64,000 nucleotides of DNA, taken from contig CP136061.1 of assembly GCA_032622095.1 (NCBI GenBank), forward strand, positions 125,750,754-125,814,753. The letters are read 5' to 3'. Source of the stretch: Siphonodentalium dalli (lineage: Eukaryota > Mollusca > Scaphopoda > Gadilida > Siphonodentaliidae). How positions within the stretch are numbered: the stretch's first letter is position 1; the number at the start of each line of letters is the position of its first letter. Positions 1-12,036 of the stretch are shown here, one piece after another. The translations under genes were made by a program, and so were the position numbers. The notes below the pieces were generated by a model, which had not been told where the DNA came from, searched no databases, and saw only the letters and a list, made by a program, of their open reading frames with translations.

Positions 1-1000
1 ATTATAAAATTATAACTATGTATGGATACATGTATATATTAATCTGTAAAGAAAATTGCGTTTTGTGTGACAAGCTCATTTCTCCAGACGATAAGCAAGA
101 TCTAGTTGTGAATACCAAGTAAATTGAACAGTACGATACGATGTCACCTTTATCTATAATTATATATGTAAGGGTGAACGCTGTCTGTGGCCAAAGAAAA
201 TCGCATTTGGCCAAAAAGTTTCAAGTCTATAATAGTCATCAATCACCTCTCTGATTACCATCATATCTCAGTGAGACCCTTCGTTAACATGTGATCAACT
301 TGAACAGGTGCTAATACTGGTTGTATTAATTGTTGAAAATCGACTATAATCAAGATAACCCGGTTATTCACGTAGTTTTGAAACACCAGCGCAGGCGTTA
401 TTATATATTTCAAAAATAGATATGTTCTTGAATGTTTCATATACACACACTGTTGTTTTCTCAAATCGCTCGGATTTGCCAAACACCGCGAAAATAACGG
501 CATCATTTTGCCCTATTCCTACATCATAGCAATTCAACAGGACCACCAGCATCATAGCATATTAACAGGACCACTTGACCAGGGGCGTGTGTATGGGTAA
601 CAATTTATCAAAACTTCAAAAAGTCACCCATGCTTATACTTATCAAAACAATATATGATTAGCCGCCAGTACGATGTTCTTTCTTAATCACATGACAGTA
701 TACGATATACTGCCCAGTGGTTTCAAAATAATACAATGTTAGCAAATCAGTGCTTATTTATGTAGATCTACGTTTATACAGACTAGACCTATATCATGGC
801 TACATGTATATTAGTATTTTCGGTTCCCATCTACTAGTATGCCCATTTACATTGTCACGCAAAAAATATCAATTATTTATTATGTTTCATATTTTGTTTA
901 GTTTCAGAATGATCCCATATTTTAGTTTTTCAATTTGGCCAAAGTTTCTGAAAAATTGCCAAACAAATTAATATATGGCCAAAGAAAATTCTGCCCAGCA
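1..1000. repeat. TGGCCAAA-rich dispersed repeat and unassigned sequence
   Basis: Segments at 180-240 and 605-740 match 12,833-12,932 and 13,203-13,300 (shared TTTGGCCAAAAAGTTTCAAG, GTCACCCATGC, GATGTTCTTT), and 925-1000 holds further TGGCCAAA blocks. They appear to be flanks of a degraded dispersed element. I see no gene here. Confidence 0.4.
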
Positions 1001-2220
1001 TGAACCATGATATAGGCTCCGTGTACGGTGCAAAAAGAACGACACGAGTGTGTTAAATTGTTAATGGATTTGTTGATAGGATACAAGTGCTAGCTAGCGC
1101 GGAAGGCTAGCATGCAGCCAAGAGTTTGAGATGTACCGACAAATGCATTAACACACTTGTTGTTATGTGTTTATTACACACCACTCGTCCTGGAATCAAT
1201 GGATAAAAACAAGACTTACAAGGTTATTAAGGCACATACATTTGTACATGGTTTGTTTTCTCATGCGTGATGATGCTTTTATTTTATAGTTCCGGTTTCA
1301 CGGTTGGGGGCAATCTCTACCAGAGCGCACCAGTCACACTTCCTTTCTGACTCTGTGACCGGTTGGGTAGTGGTCTGTGTTTCTATATTTAGAATGGGGT
1401 TTTCCAGCAAAAATGGCGAAACCCGATCGTTCCGAGGTCAAATTTTCTATGTACTTTCAGAACAATTCCCGCACTAAAATATAATGACAGAATGGAAAAT
1501 CAGAGCGGTAGTTTTGTTGACGATTTTCGCAAGCTACTCGTCAAAATTGCAGCAAATTAGAACTCTTGTGTTTGACTTGCTGTGAGAGTTTTATCAATGT
1601 CGTACACGTGCGTTTAGACTTTTGTGTTGATAAAATAATCGGAGAACCGAATCACACCGTTTCGGAATATAGTTATTTGGTTTTAGTGAGACTTTTCAAA
1701 CTTAAGGTTCGAAATTTACACACATTTTGTTCGATATTTTGTGTGCTTAACAAGGGCAGCATGTTGCTCTGTTCGCTTAGTTTGTATCTTAATATCGCGG
1801 AAGTCCACCAAATGTGGGTGAAATGTCGCCAATAGCAGCGGTCTTACAGAGTCATCAAGGGAGGTAAACCCTGTATGGAGTTTGGGTTGGGGGGGGGGTG
1901 AACATTTATGTCACCTGATGTAAATGGGATGTATGTTCCCTACGTATTTGTACATATGGAACAGCAGGGACATTGTAAATCTAGAAACCAGCATGAAATA
2001 GACATTGATATAGCTATTTTTTATGATAATATACACGATGAACAGGTGACAGATATATATATACATGTATATGTACATAAGCATGTTGTTAATACTGATT
2101 TATCTAACCATGTACTGAATGCTGAAAGTATTCCATTTGTTTTAATCAAAACCATAATGACTGGGATTGCCTTGTTTGTTTAAATGCCAATGTGGGACAT
2201 ATCGTATTAGGGACCAATTA
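1001..2220. other. No recognisable gene
   Basis: There is AT-rich unique-looking sequence with short chance ORFs only (for example 1566-1835), no splice-flanked frame and no protein family that I recognise. Confidence 0.4.
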
Positions 2221-2221
2221 T

Positions 2222-2455
2222 CCCTTTCTATACTAAATGGTTTCTCCCAGTCAGTTAAACAGTGTAGATCGGAATGGTTTATTATTGATTTGCAGGGATG
2301 TGCACGTACTATAAGCAGACGACATAAATAAAAGTACAGTACTGTTTATTGAGGGAAATGTTTAGATAATAATTTCAACAACCGACCTGTTCAACAAATT
2401 AAGTGAACATTTCATATGGGATAACTACTCGTCAATTATGCATTGGTATAGAAAC
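2222..2455 (+). mobile_element. TTAA-type MITE, family B, degraded copy
   Basis: It starts with CCCTTTCTATACTAAATGG after a TTA-like flank and shares its body (GATTTGCAGGGATGT, AAGCAGACGAC) with the copies at 42669 and 53836. The right end near GGTATAGAAA is decayed. No coding capacity is visible. Confidence 0.55.
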
Positions 2456-2713
2456 ACACGGAAACACAAATCATAGTTGAAAGTGACCCAAAAGCGGCAA
2501 AATTCAGATTAACCAATCATCTAACTGATATTTTCTATATATGTGGGCGAGATAACGAAACCATATTCTACACCGATCCTTTCAGAACATGGGATGCATC
2601 CATCAACATCCGGATGTCACCAGCATTGAAGCTCAACTTGACATTGACAATAGTAACACAGTTTGCCAATCAGCAGACGAAACCAGGAAGTGGTGTGCCA
2701 ATCATTATTTTAA

Positions 2714-2964
2714 CCCTTGTGTTGCTAAATACTCATTGACGAGTAGTTCCCACAGGAAATGTTCAGCTAAGTTTAACAAAGGACCATATGAACTTATTAT
2801 CTGAACATTTCCCACCAATGAATAGGAATTATTTTGCACTTGTATTATCATTTCACTTGCCTGTCATCTGCTTATATTTCTTGAACATCCCTCCAGAGGA
2901 ATAATAGGCTATTCCAATATATACTTTTATAACTGATGGGAGAATCCATTCAGTATATAAATGG
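2714..2964 (-). mobile_element. TTAA-type MITE, family B, inverted copy
   Basis: This is a minus-strand copy lying 260 bp from the plus-strand copy at 2222. TTAA occurs on both sides (2710-2713 and 2965-2968), as expected of piggyBac-type insertion. The minus strand reads CATTTATATACTGAATGG, TTCTCCCATCAGTTATAAAA, GGAGGGATGTTCAAG and GCAGATGACAGGC, matching the other copies. Confidence 0.65.
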
Positions 2965-4670
2965 TTAATAACTCTATGATATATGTATATCATAAGATAT
3001 GAAAATTTGTTTACGCTCACTGAAGCAACAAATTGAAGCAATGAACACTCATACTGAATCTGATATACGATGTTAAATAACACACCTGGTTTAATTTGAT
3101 TCAAAGCAACAAATTCATAAAATGCAGCAAATTCCCCCCCCCCCCCCCCAACAAAGGACATATAATTTTGTGAGAAAGATCATACAGAACATAAATTTGT
3201 ATCATTTATTTATTACTGGTAAGTCCAAAAGTAAAATAATTCCAGCAAAAACAGCAGGACTGGACCCAAACTTGAATTTTTACCAGTTATCAAACTGACA
3301 AACTTTTTCTGATGGAGAGATGGCCATGCAGACCACCGCGCTCTCGTGTACATTCCTCTGAGTTATATATTGGTTTGTCTGTCCAATGTGGAGTGGATAA
3401 TAATGACTATAAAATCTCTAACAAAATGTTTATTTCGGATGAAATGCATGTAGATATATGTAACAAGTTGAATATTAAGGATCAATTTGGAATGGTGTAG
3501 AAGTATCATTCATTTGTATACTAAAAATACAATAAACCCTTCTCAAGAGATAAAAATAATCTGCATATTAAAGGCCCACTTAATTCTCTAATGCCCATAA
3601 TCTGGGTGATGTCTTTATTCAATCAAATTTGATATTTTAATTTGCTTTATTTCAATATTTATTCCTATGCTATCAAAATGATTGGAAACTAACAATTGTA
3701 ATAAGATGTAATCAAAAAGTAATCGATTGTAATCGATTACATTGAGACAAATGTAATCAGTAATCGTAATCATGTAAATCAAAAGTAATTATAATCGTAA
3801 TCGATTACATTGGCATGTAATCGCCCCAACCCTGGCCCAGATAACATTATACACAACATATTCCATATTATATACCATTTGGAAGAGGAACCAAAAATAT
3901 ATATTCCACCAGAATATGGTGCAGCTGTGGCCTTGGAGTGTCCTCCAAGTGATAAGAGATTCTCAGATTCATCCAAGACTTCCCTCGTTATTTATCCCAG
4001 AATGCATCATAATTCACAACAAAGAGATAGAATTATTCCCTTTCCTTTGAGAATAATAAACTGGCAGTACAGACCACATCAAAATTAAGCACAGAACACA
4101 CATCAGTGCTTTGTCAAAAACAACAGTTTTTCAACAGGATAAGTTGATAATACAATGATTTGCAGCTTCCTGTTTCAAATGGTATATACTATGGAATATA
4201 TCGTGATGCAAAACTTAAGTGGGCCTTTAACCCATACATTGAGCTCAGCCTTCATTATACTAATTCATACCAAAACACAGCTATTTCTGATAAGTGAATT
4301 AGGACAGATAATTTATACTTCCACAAAATACAACATCATGACTACCAAGTGATGAAAATCTCTTTAACAAAAAGAGAACACACATATTCTCCCACAATTC
4401 GGCTTGCACAAATGACTGGGGTAATATTGTACCAAGCGCGTTAGAGCAAGTAATTGGTTAATCGCTATATAAAACTGGTCATTATTATTATTATACTATG
4501 AATTCAGAATCAACAGCTGGATGAATATCTCCCACCCTGCTCTACCGTAATGTGGCCTCTACAGTTCAGTCCAACAGATGAAAGGTAATTGAGCATTATC
4601 TTGCAATATCGCACATAAACCTCTCCAAGGAGGCAAGTAAAACTACTAGCTTTTCTGCAGAATGTTTCCT
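2965..4670. repeat. Intergenic stretch with poly-C run and an ATCGATTAC-rich hAT-like terminus
   Basis: A run of about 18 C lies at 3135-3150. From about 3690 to 3835 there are repeated GTAATCGATTAC blocks ending GCCCCAACCCTGG, the kind of subterminal repeat and CAGGGTTGGGG terminus seen in some hAT elements. A related tail lies at 22.88-23.01 kb. The remainder shows no gene. Confidence 0.4.
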
Positions 4671-4674
4671 TTAA

Positions 4675-5056
4675 CCCTTTACCCAACAGAAGGGCCCTGT
4701 GCCAATGCATTCTCTTATATATGCGAGTCGACCATAGGTCACCTCGCATATATAAGAGAATGCATTGGCTTAACAAATTAAAAATTATAAAATTGTTAAA
4801 GAATGTAAGAAAAAATGGTAAAAAGTGTTAAAAAAAGATTTTTTTTAGGCCAATGCATTCTCTTATATATGCGAGGCGACCTATGGTCGACTCGCATATA
4901 TAAGAGAATGCATTGGCACAGGGCATAACTGTAACTATCACAATGTGGTCAAGGAGCCGGTTCCAATGATATCCATATTTGTATGGTTCTATTGAGACAG
5001 ACCGAAGATATTTTAGGCTGTTGAAGCTTTATTTGGCCGGTTTGTTGGGTAAAGGG
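4675..5056 (+). mobile_element. TTAA-type double-hairpin MITE, family A, copy 1
   Basis: The ends are CCCTTTACCCAACA and TGTTGGGTAAAGGG. The left flank is TTAA (4671-4674) but the right flank is ATAT, so this copy has lost its right target duplication. Inside are two palindromes of about 70 bp (starting GCCAATGCATTCTCTTATAT) that are inverted copies of each other, separated by an A/T-rich spacer. ORFs across it are by-products of the palindromes. Confidence 0.75.
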
Positions 5057-5143
5057 ATATTCCAAAATACATGTGAACACAGACAATATCCCTGTCCCTG
5101 ACTAAAATCTGAGGCAAAAATAGTCCCCGACCAAAAAAAGTTA

Positions 5144-5785
5144 CCCTTTCATTACTAAATGGATGCTCCCATCATATATAAAAGTATACATCGAAATAGT
5201 ATATAATACATCTGGAGGGATGCATAAGGAATGTAATTAGAAGACAGACAGAAGATCCTGAAGACAGCAGAATGATTCCTATTCATTGGTGGCATGTTCA
5301 GATAATAAGTTAACCCTTTACCCAACAGAAGGGCCCTGTGCCAATGCATTCTCTTATATATGCGAGTCGACCATAGGTCGCCTCGCATATATAAGAGAAT
5401 GCATTGGCTTAACACATTAAAAATTATAAAATTGTTAAAGAATGTAAGAAAAAATGGTAAAAAAATATTTTTTTTAGGCCAATGCATTCTCTTATATATG
5501 CGAGGCGACCTATGGTCGACTCGCATATATAAGAGAATGCATTGGCACAGGGCATAACTGTAACTATCACAATGTGGTCAAGGAGCCGGTTCCAATGATA
5601 TCCATATTTGTATGGTTCTATTGAGACAGACCGAAGATATTTTAGGCTGTTGAAGCTTTATTTGGCCGGTTTTGGCCGGTTTGTTGGGTAAAGGGATATT
5701 CCAAAATACATGTGAACACAGACAATATCCCTGTCCCTGACTAAAATCTGAGGCAAAAATAGTCCCCGACCAAAAAAAGTTTCCA
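5144..5785 (+). mobile_element. Chimeric copy: 5' part of family B, family A element, and copy-1 right flank
   Basis: 5144-5309 is the left part of a family B element, and 5314-5695 is a complete family A double-hairpin MITE inserted at TTAA. Then 5696-5785 repeats the right flank of copy 1 (5057-5143) instead of the missing right part of family B. This is the arrangement expected from recombination between family A copies. A short in-element duplication (TTTTGGCCGG) distinguishes this copy. Confidence 0.6.
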
Positions 5786-5789
5786 ACAA

Positions 5790-6310
5790 TTTGTCGCATG
5801 AGGGACTGCTAGTGACATGCAGTCTCAAACTTGAAAGGCTGACACAATTGGATTTAACATGAATTTCAATGTTTAAAGTTAGCTATTTCCTATTTACCAG
5901 AGTCCCACTTGTTATTTAGTAGCATATTAGTTGGCAAATATAATGTGCACCTGATAAGTTGTCTCAGTATTTTGTGATTACTAGGCACTCCCTCGTTTGA
6001 ATTCATTATTTAGAACACAATATATAATGAACACATAAAACTGGTAAAATATATTAGTACATGTTTGTGTCGGTTGTTTAGTAGGACTCATATGCCATGT
6101 GTGATCATTCATATCATGATCAGGATCGATTTCGTCCAAGAAGTAAAGAAAGAAATTTCTTAACACTTGACAGTAAGTTTGTCCCGTCAAAAGAATTATC
6201 AGTTGGATCTGCAGTCTATAGCATGGATGTTGTTGCTATTGGGAATATATGTGAGACATATCTTTTTTGTAAGTCAAAAGTGTTTCTTGTATTGTTTTTA
6301 TGGAAAAAAA
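5790..6310. other. No recognisable gene
   Basis: There is AT-rich sequence with chance ORFs on both strands only. Confidence 0.35.
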
Positions 6311-6312
6311 TT

Positions 6313-6845
6313 CACTTAAAGGCACGGGCGGCGTTCGTTGCAGAAATATTCATATTTGTTCAAATCTCCATCAACAGAAGGAATATTAAAATATATATAG
6401 TTTTGTTCATATGCCAAACATAATAAGTGAGTAAATAGTATATTGTCATTAAGACGTACGATGGTGTACGTAAACAAGAGCCTGCTCGTGTTACAGAAAT
6501 TTTGCTTCTGTTTACATAACACAGCGCAATTCTATTGGTTAATCACACACAAATGATATAAACGCTCTTTATTGTTTCCATATCAGGAAAACAATAACAA
6601 ATAACACTCTTTATGTTTACCATATCCAGATCTAAACAAAAGCCAGGTTCTGTGATGTTTTTTGCTTTTGTTAACATAACAAAGGAAAAACATTGGGCAA
6701 TAACATACTGTTTATGCCATATTTATGATTTGTATCAGAACAAAGTCTGTCTATATTTACTATTATTTCTGTTTATGGCGGTTTTTGACGGAGGTGAATA
6801 TTTTAACAGCATACCCACAGCCAACGCCGCCCGTATCTTTCACTA
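6313..6845. mobile_element. Possible terminal-inverted-repeat element, about 530 bp
   Basis: ACGGGCGGCGTTCGTTG at 6321 faces CAACGCCGCCCGTATC near 6822-6838. The inverted ends are about 20 bp with mismatches, and no clear target duplication was found. The interior repeats CTCTTTAT-containing phrases. No transposase is visible. Confidence 0.35.
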
Positions 6846-7077
6846 CATTTTAGGTTTTGTCTTTCATTGAACAAATCAGGGCATGGAAAAATATATTGAG
6901 ACGGATCATGTTTTGATGTTGCAACCAAATATTCATATCTCAGAGAAAGCCTCATTCCAAAACAGTGCCCCTCTTAAGATATTTATGAACTGCCATAAAT
7001 AAATAAATACCATCCTATCCCAAGCACAACAAATATATCTCAACCTTTCCATGATTGTAAAATTCCTGAAAACCCTG

Positions 7078-7252
7078 TGCCAATGCATTCTCTTATATAT
7101 GTGAGTCTCCCATTCAAAAGTTGGAAGCCTCACATATATAAGAGAATACATTGGCCTAACAATATTTACCTTAACCTTGTAAGCCAGCGCATTCTCTGAT
7201 ATGTGAGATGCTCCCTATGGGATATACGCATATATAAGAGAATGTACTGGCA
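7078..7252. repeat. Diverged relative of the family A double hairpin
   Basis: Two palindromes again have the AATGCATTCTCTTATATAT core and its inverse, but their loops and spacer differ from the three main copies and the CCCTTTACCC ends are missing. It is either an old copy or the origin of the hairpin cassette. Confidence 0.5.
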
Positions 7253-7259
7253 CAGTATC

Positions 7260-7940
7260 TTTAATGCTGCACCAGTGCAGCACCCGCCATGAAAGGGTTA
7301 ATGATCATGCTCATATAGATGCCAAGGTTAGATATTATTTTATGAAGTTTCCATGTCCTCATGAAGAATACTGTATATCTGGACTTTTTTCTGAATCTGA
7401 TGTTTTGAAATTAATAGTGAATGAGGACATCAGTGCTGGTTCAGTATTTTGCCCATATTTAGTGTCTTTGTTGAATAGGGGACTCCAATAAATATATCAT
7501 ACCCGGTAAATACCCTCCTCCTCACAGAAATAGTTTGACAGAAATAATTAAACAGACATGAAACAATCGAGCCTACAAATCTTGTCTACATAATTTGGAA
7601 GGAGGTACAAGATAGATTTACAAATACACAAAATATTTGTATACCGGCTTCATATGCTCTGATAAATACTTGCCATGGTCGCCCCAACTTTCAAGCTTTT
7701 CAATTTTTCGAACAGAAATGAAACAAATGCTCTTTATTTCTACTATATCAGGATTAGATTTAACACAGAATGCTCTTTTCGGTTACATGCCATACAAAAG
7801 GCTGTTTTTGTTTGGGACCCAAACATCATGTTCAAAGTTGTATAACTTCAATGCGTCTTTCTGGAACATATGCTCATAGAAAGGTATTTAAAGTATTTAT
7901 CGAGCTATTTCAATACAAGAAAATATTAAAAAGCAAATAT
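7260..7940. other. Unassigned sequence with a 75-codon ORF
   Basis: A plus-strand ORF (7264-7491) is open, but its product matches nothing I recognise and it has no visible splice or regulatory context. It is probably chance or transposon debris. Confidence 0.3.
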
Positions 7941-7942
7941 TA

Positions 7943-8609
7943 GGCCAAAAAAAAAAGCTTTTGGTTCTCAGGCCCCGCCGCATTGAATAAAAAGGGCCGC
8001 ATTAGGCCTTTTTATTGCAATGCCTGATGTTATGACAAAAAAACTTACGAAAAAATTAATTTGAAGAAAAAAAAAAATATATATTTTTTTTAATTTTATA
8101 ACCATGTCCATAGCAGATATGTGTTGAATATTAGTGTGCATTGAGCTCTAACATGTAATGTGTTAAAAGTGACTTGCAGGCTTACAACATGAAGTAGATG
8201 ACTACAATTAAGAAAATTATTAGCTGATCCTCATGCTCTTCTTATAATTAGTCATTGTGAACTAACTTACACTAATTGAAACTTTATACAGTACTAAATT
8301 CAGGATCACATATTGGAATGGAGAGGTATCAGTTTTTAGACAAACAATAACAGTAGTTAATGTCAGGGGGATTATATAATGTTAGGTAATCCCGGTCATA
8401 CACTGGTAGTACAATGTCATTTTTATGTAAGACTAAATGAGTTTATATGCATAACAGTTCCCTCTACATTTCTGGTTATTACTAGACAGAGGAAGGTATC
8501 TTTGTCCATGCTTACTATGCGCAGAACAAAATAAAAATAAAACCCTCCCTCCCTCATTGATTTGAAAAAAAAAATGCCCGAGAACAAAAAAACTTTTTTT
8601 TTTTGGCCT
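7943..8609. mobile_element. PIF/Harbinger-type MITE, 667 bp
   Basis: Ends GGCCAAAAAAAAAAGC and (inverted) AAGTTTTTTTTTTGGCC-like are flanked by TTA on both sides (7940-7942 and 8610-8612). A 3-bp TTA duplication with GGCC-type ends is the Harbinger pattern. The inner ends also match as GGTTCTCAGGC / GCCCGAGAAC. No coding sequence is apparent. Confidence 0.5.
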
Positions 8610-8785
8610 TAGTATGTGTATTAGGAGCACAATCACCAAGTGGCTTTAATACAGATATCTGCCTCCCACAGCAGTTTTAAAAAGAACTCCCAGAGAAATT
8701 AATTATTTTATGTATCTGACCTAGTTTAATTAGACCATGAAATGGCATCTTAATTTAACCAACGGAAATACTAACAAGATCATTA

Positions 8786-9415
8786 CCCTTTCATTACTAA
8801 ATGGATGCTCATATCATATATAAAAGTATACATCGAAATAGTATATAATTCATCTGGAGGGATGCATAAGGAATGTAATTAGAAGACAGACAGAAGATCC
8901 TGAAGACAGCAGAATGATTCCTATTCATTGGTGGCATGTTCAGATAATAAGTTAACCCTTTACCCAACAGAAGGGCCCTGTGCCAATGCATTCTCTTATA
9001 TATGCGAGTCGACCATAGGTCGCCTCGCATATATAAGAGAATGCATTGGCTTAACACATTAAAAATTATAAAATTGTTAAAGAATGTAAGAAAAAATGGT
9101 AAAAAAAGATTTTTTTTAGGCCAATGCATTCTCTTATATATGCGAGGCGACCTATGGTCGACTCGCATATATAAGAGAATGCATTGGCACAGGGCATAAC
9201 TGTAACTATTACAATGTGGTCAAGGAGCCGGTTCCAATGATATCCATATTTGTATGGTTCTATTGAGACAGACCGAAGATAGTTTAGGCTGTTGAAGCTT
9301 TATTTGGCCGGTTTGTTGGGTAAAGGGTTAAACAAAAACGGCCAATGGCTATCTGTTGAATTTGTTAACTGAATTTCCTAACAGACTCATCAATGAGTAA
9401 TTAGTGAAGAAAGGG
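8786..9415 (+). mobile_element. TTAA-type MITE, family B, split by a family A insertion
   Basis: The left end CCCTTTCATTACTAAATGG and the right end GTGAAGAAAGGG belong to one family B element. The family A MITE at 8956-9327 sits inside it, flanked by exact TTAA copies. It shows family A moving after family B had settled. Confidence 0.65.
8956..9327 (+). mobile_element. TTAA-type double-hairpin MITE, family A, copy 3 (best preserved)
   Basis: It has exact TTAA duplications at 8952-8955 and 9328-9331, and 14-bp terminal inverted repeats CCCTTTACCCAACA / TGTTGGGTAAAGGG. The CCC-start plus TTAA site is the piggyBac pattern. It encloses two inverted 70-bp hairpins whose stems read GCCAATGCATTCTCTTATAT. 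It is non-coding, so any transposase must come from elsewhere. Confidence 0.8.
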
Positions 9416-9419
9416 TTGA

Positions 9420-9950
9420 TGTCTGATGGAGCTGTGCAGATCAGCACCATTAAGGTGTTTTATCACTAATGAGGCAGGCACTTTCACTTGGTGAAGTATG
9501 GATGGATAACCTTTATTTACATTGTTTATATTCATACAAAAACATAGAATAGTTACTCATAAACAAATTATTTAAAATCAATATGAAGATAAAAAATATA
9601 CATGTATGTACAAAATATGTTGATATGTTTTGTTTAAAAGGCATTAGTTAGAATCACAACCCATGACGGAATGATAAAAGTTAACAAAATCATGAACTGA
9701 AAGATAATCATTCCCTGCACATGAAGCTTATTAAACTTTATGTAAAATACATTAAAAATACATTAAAGAGAATAACAACCTGTAATGGAATGACAGAATG
9801 GCGAAACTGTTTAAAATGATGAATTCAATAATAATGTTCCCAACAAATCAGCTTATAAAAATTAATAAACTGTTAATTAATAATAATTATGATCCTATCT
9901 CCTCTTTATATTATAAAGCATTATAATGAACCAGGAATGTTACTACTTAT
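9420..9950. other. AT-rich, no gene
   Basis: There are runs of AATAA-like sequence with no ORF of note and no recognised repeat. Confidence 0.35.
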
Positions 9951-9955
9951 GGACA

Positions 9956-10440
9956 AACCTGCAAATAGTGTGTCTGTCATTTGCAGAATGAGGTCCCCCA
10001 AATGGTAAATATAGTGATGCTATCCCGCACAGTGGGCTAGCATTACCAAATTTACTGTCTGTGGACCTCATTCTGCTTTGGCCTCATCTTCTGGGAAGTA
10101 TCTATAGTCTCAATTTGAGGACCTAATTCTGCTCAGGCCTCATCCACAGGGAAGAATCTATAGTCTAAAATTAACATTGGTTTTAGTTACATTTCCCCTT
10201 TTGGTTAGTTTCAATATCCCCTAATTTGCAGAAGATAAATGCATAATCGAGGTGACTAATGGGTGAACATCACCATCTTCAACTGGGGGAAATTAAATCT
10301 GATCCTTGGTCTCCCATAGCAGTTGAGGCCTAAGCAGTATTAGGTTCCCAGAGGGTGAAATTGGTGATGTTAGCATAACTAAATTCACCCTCTGGGGACC
10401 TCATTCTGCAAATGACAGACACACTATTCGCAGGCTAGCA
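9956..10440. mobile_element. hAT-type MITE, family C, about 485 bp
   Basis: Inverted ends run through AATAGTGTGTCTGTCATTTG and GCAGAATGAGGTCC and their complements. The flanks carry TATGGACA (9948-9955) and TATGGACT (10441-10448), an 8-bp duplication with one change. Each arm also contains a smaller palindrome (GATGCTA...TAGCATCA). No coding capacity is seen. Confidence 0.65.
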
Positions 10441-10657
10441 TATGGACTACATATGTTGATGTTTAACACTCCCAGTCAAATAAATTTTTGTTTGAAAGAC
10501 TAAATGTTCAGAAAGCGAGAAGAATTTTCATGCTATTACTAAACTTGTGCACGCATTGGCTCATTTAATGCAAAAATGTGATTATGTATATAAATTGTAT
10601 CTTTAGAGATATTTTGAAGCATTAATTCATTGTATTACACTACATACATGTATCAAA

Positions 10658-11100
10658 CAAGGCTGAATATAGTGTATCTGGCATTTGCAGAATGAGGTCC
10701 CCAGAGGGTGAATTTGATGATGCTATCCTGCACAGCAGGCTAGCATCACCAAATTCGCCCTCTTGGAACTGCATTCTGCTTATACCTCAACTGCTATGGG
10801 AGACCTAGGATCAGATTGAAGTTCCCCAGTTGAAGTTGGTGATGTTCACCCATTATTCACCTCCATTTTGCATTTTATCTTCTGCAAATTAGGGGATACA
10901 GAAACTGAACAAGGGAAAAAGTAACTAAAAACAATGTTAATTTGAGACTATAGATACTTCCCAGAAGATGAGGCCAAAGCAGAATGAGGTCCACAGACAG
11001 TAAATTTGGTAATGCTAGCCCACTGTGCGGGATAGCATCACTAATTTCACCCATGGGGGATCTCATTTTACAAATTACAGACACGCTATATTCAGGCTTG
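10658..11100. mobile_element. hAT-type MITE, family C, inside the duplicated gene 3' region
   Basis: The ends CAAGGCTGAATATAG and CTATATTCAGGCTTG are flanked by GTATCAAA and CTATCAAA (8 bp, one mismatch). The equivalent unduplicated sequence near 12,480 lacks it, so the insertion is later than the duplication or specific to this copy. Confidence 0.68.
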
Positions 11101-11123
11101 CTATCAAACATCTCTGATATATA

Positions 11124-11427
11124 CAGTAATGCCCTAAATAATCGACTCTTTAACCACAGCAGAATTATGGGTAATTTTTCAGGATTTAGTCTAACCACAG
11201 CAGAATTATGGGTAATTTTTTCAGGATTTAGTCGGAAATATGACTTGTTGCCATTCATCGGAAAGCTCTCACTGATTTAGTCAGAAATATGTCTTGTTGC
11301 CATTCATCGGAAAGCTCTCAGTGAGAGCTTTTCGATGAATGGCAACAAGTCATATTTCCGACTAAATCCTGAAAAATTACCCATAATTATGCTGTGGTTA
11401 AGGAGTCGATTATTTAGGGCATTACTG
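11124..11427. mobile_element. Palindromic mariner-type MITE, family D
   Basis: It starts CAGTAATGCCCTAAATAATC and ends with the complement, with TA on both sides. The arms are nearly complementary along their whole length, meeting at GCTCTCAGTGAGAGC. This copy has an internal partial duplication of the left arm (GCAGAATTATGGGTAATTTT occurs twice). Confidence 0.7.
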
Positions 11428-11567
11428 TAAACCTATACTTTCGAGATCACTCTTTAAATGGACCCATGGCACTCGCAATGCGAAATGTGCAAAAAATATT
11501 TGTCTGTAAAAACATCACTACCAAGAAGAGCATTGAGAAATCTTTGTTAATGTACTTTTTGATGGTA

Positions 11568-11779
11568 CAGTAATGCCCTAAGTAATCGACTCCATAACCA
11601 CAGCAGAATTATGGGTAACTTTTCGGATTTAGTCGGAAATATGCCTTGTTGTCATTCATCGGAAAGCTCTCCCCGAGAGCTTTCCAATGAATGGCAACAA
11701 GCCATATTTCCGACTAAATCCTGAAAAGTTACCCATAATTCTGCTGTGGTTATGGAGTCGATTACTTAGGGCATTACTG
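11568..11779. mobile_element. Palindromic mariner-type MITE, family D, 212 bp
   Basis: This is an almost perfect palindrome with CAGTAATGCC ends and a TA duplication. The centre reads AGCTCTCCCCGAGAGCT. It is the neatest full-length copy and a good consensus guide. No ORF is present. Confidence 0.75.
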
Positions 11780-11879
11780 TAGTTGTTTCACAGACTTTTA
11801 TGGTATTTCGCATTAAACAATTTCAAAGTCCATTTAAAGTGGTTTATAATATTATTTCAATATAAGTTGGGCTTGAATG

Positions 11880-12036
11880 CTAAATGTCACTTTAATCCAG
11901 TGAGGAGATCAGACATGATAAAATCCTATCACCTTCGTAAACTGAGATGGTAACAATGTATGAGATGGCGAGAGGCGAATGATATGTGAGACCAGAGACA
12001 TGAATGATACGTGAGACCTGTCAGAATTACAGTTTT
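11880..12036 (-). pseudogene. Duplicated remnant of the last CUB-LU exon
   Basis: Read on the minus strand, this stretch repeats the end of the last exon and the sequence after it: CNSDRSHVSFMSLVSHIIR here against CNNSDRSHISFVSLVI in the gene at about 12,560-12,690. The upstream three quarters of the exon and its acceptor are missing, so it cannot be spliced as a functional exon. Matching 3' flank continues down to about 10,440, interrupted by three MITEs. It is a tandem duplication of the gene's 3' end. Confidence 0.65.

Noticed and set aside
5155-5557. Overlapping ORFs on both strands reading MRVDHRSPRIYKRMHW
   Set aside because: They are translations of the palindromic stems of the family A MITE, so the same peptide appears on both strands and in every copy. 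No gene is needed to explain them.
6097-6423. A 108-codon plus-strand ORF starting MCDHSYHDQDRFRP
   Set aside because: A splice-like ACAGTAAGT occurs in it, but I found no partner exon and no recognisable domain.
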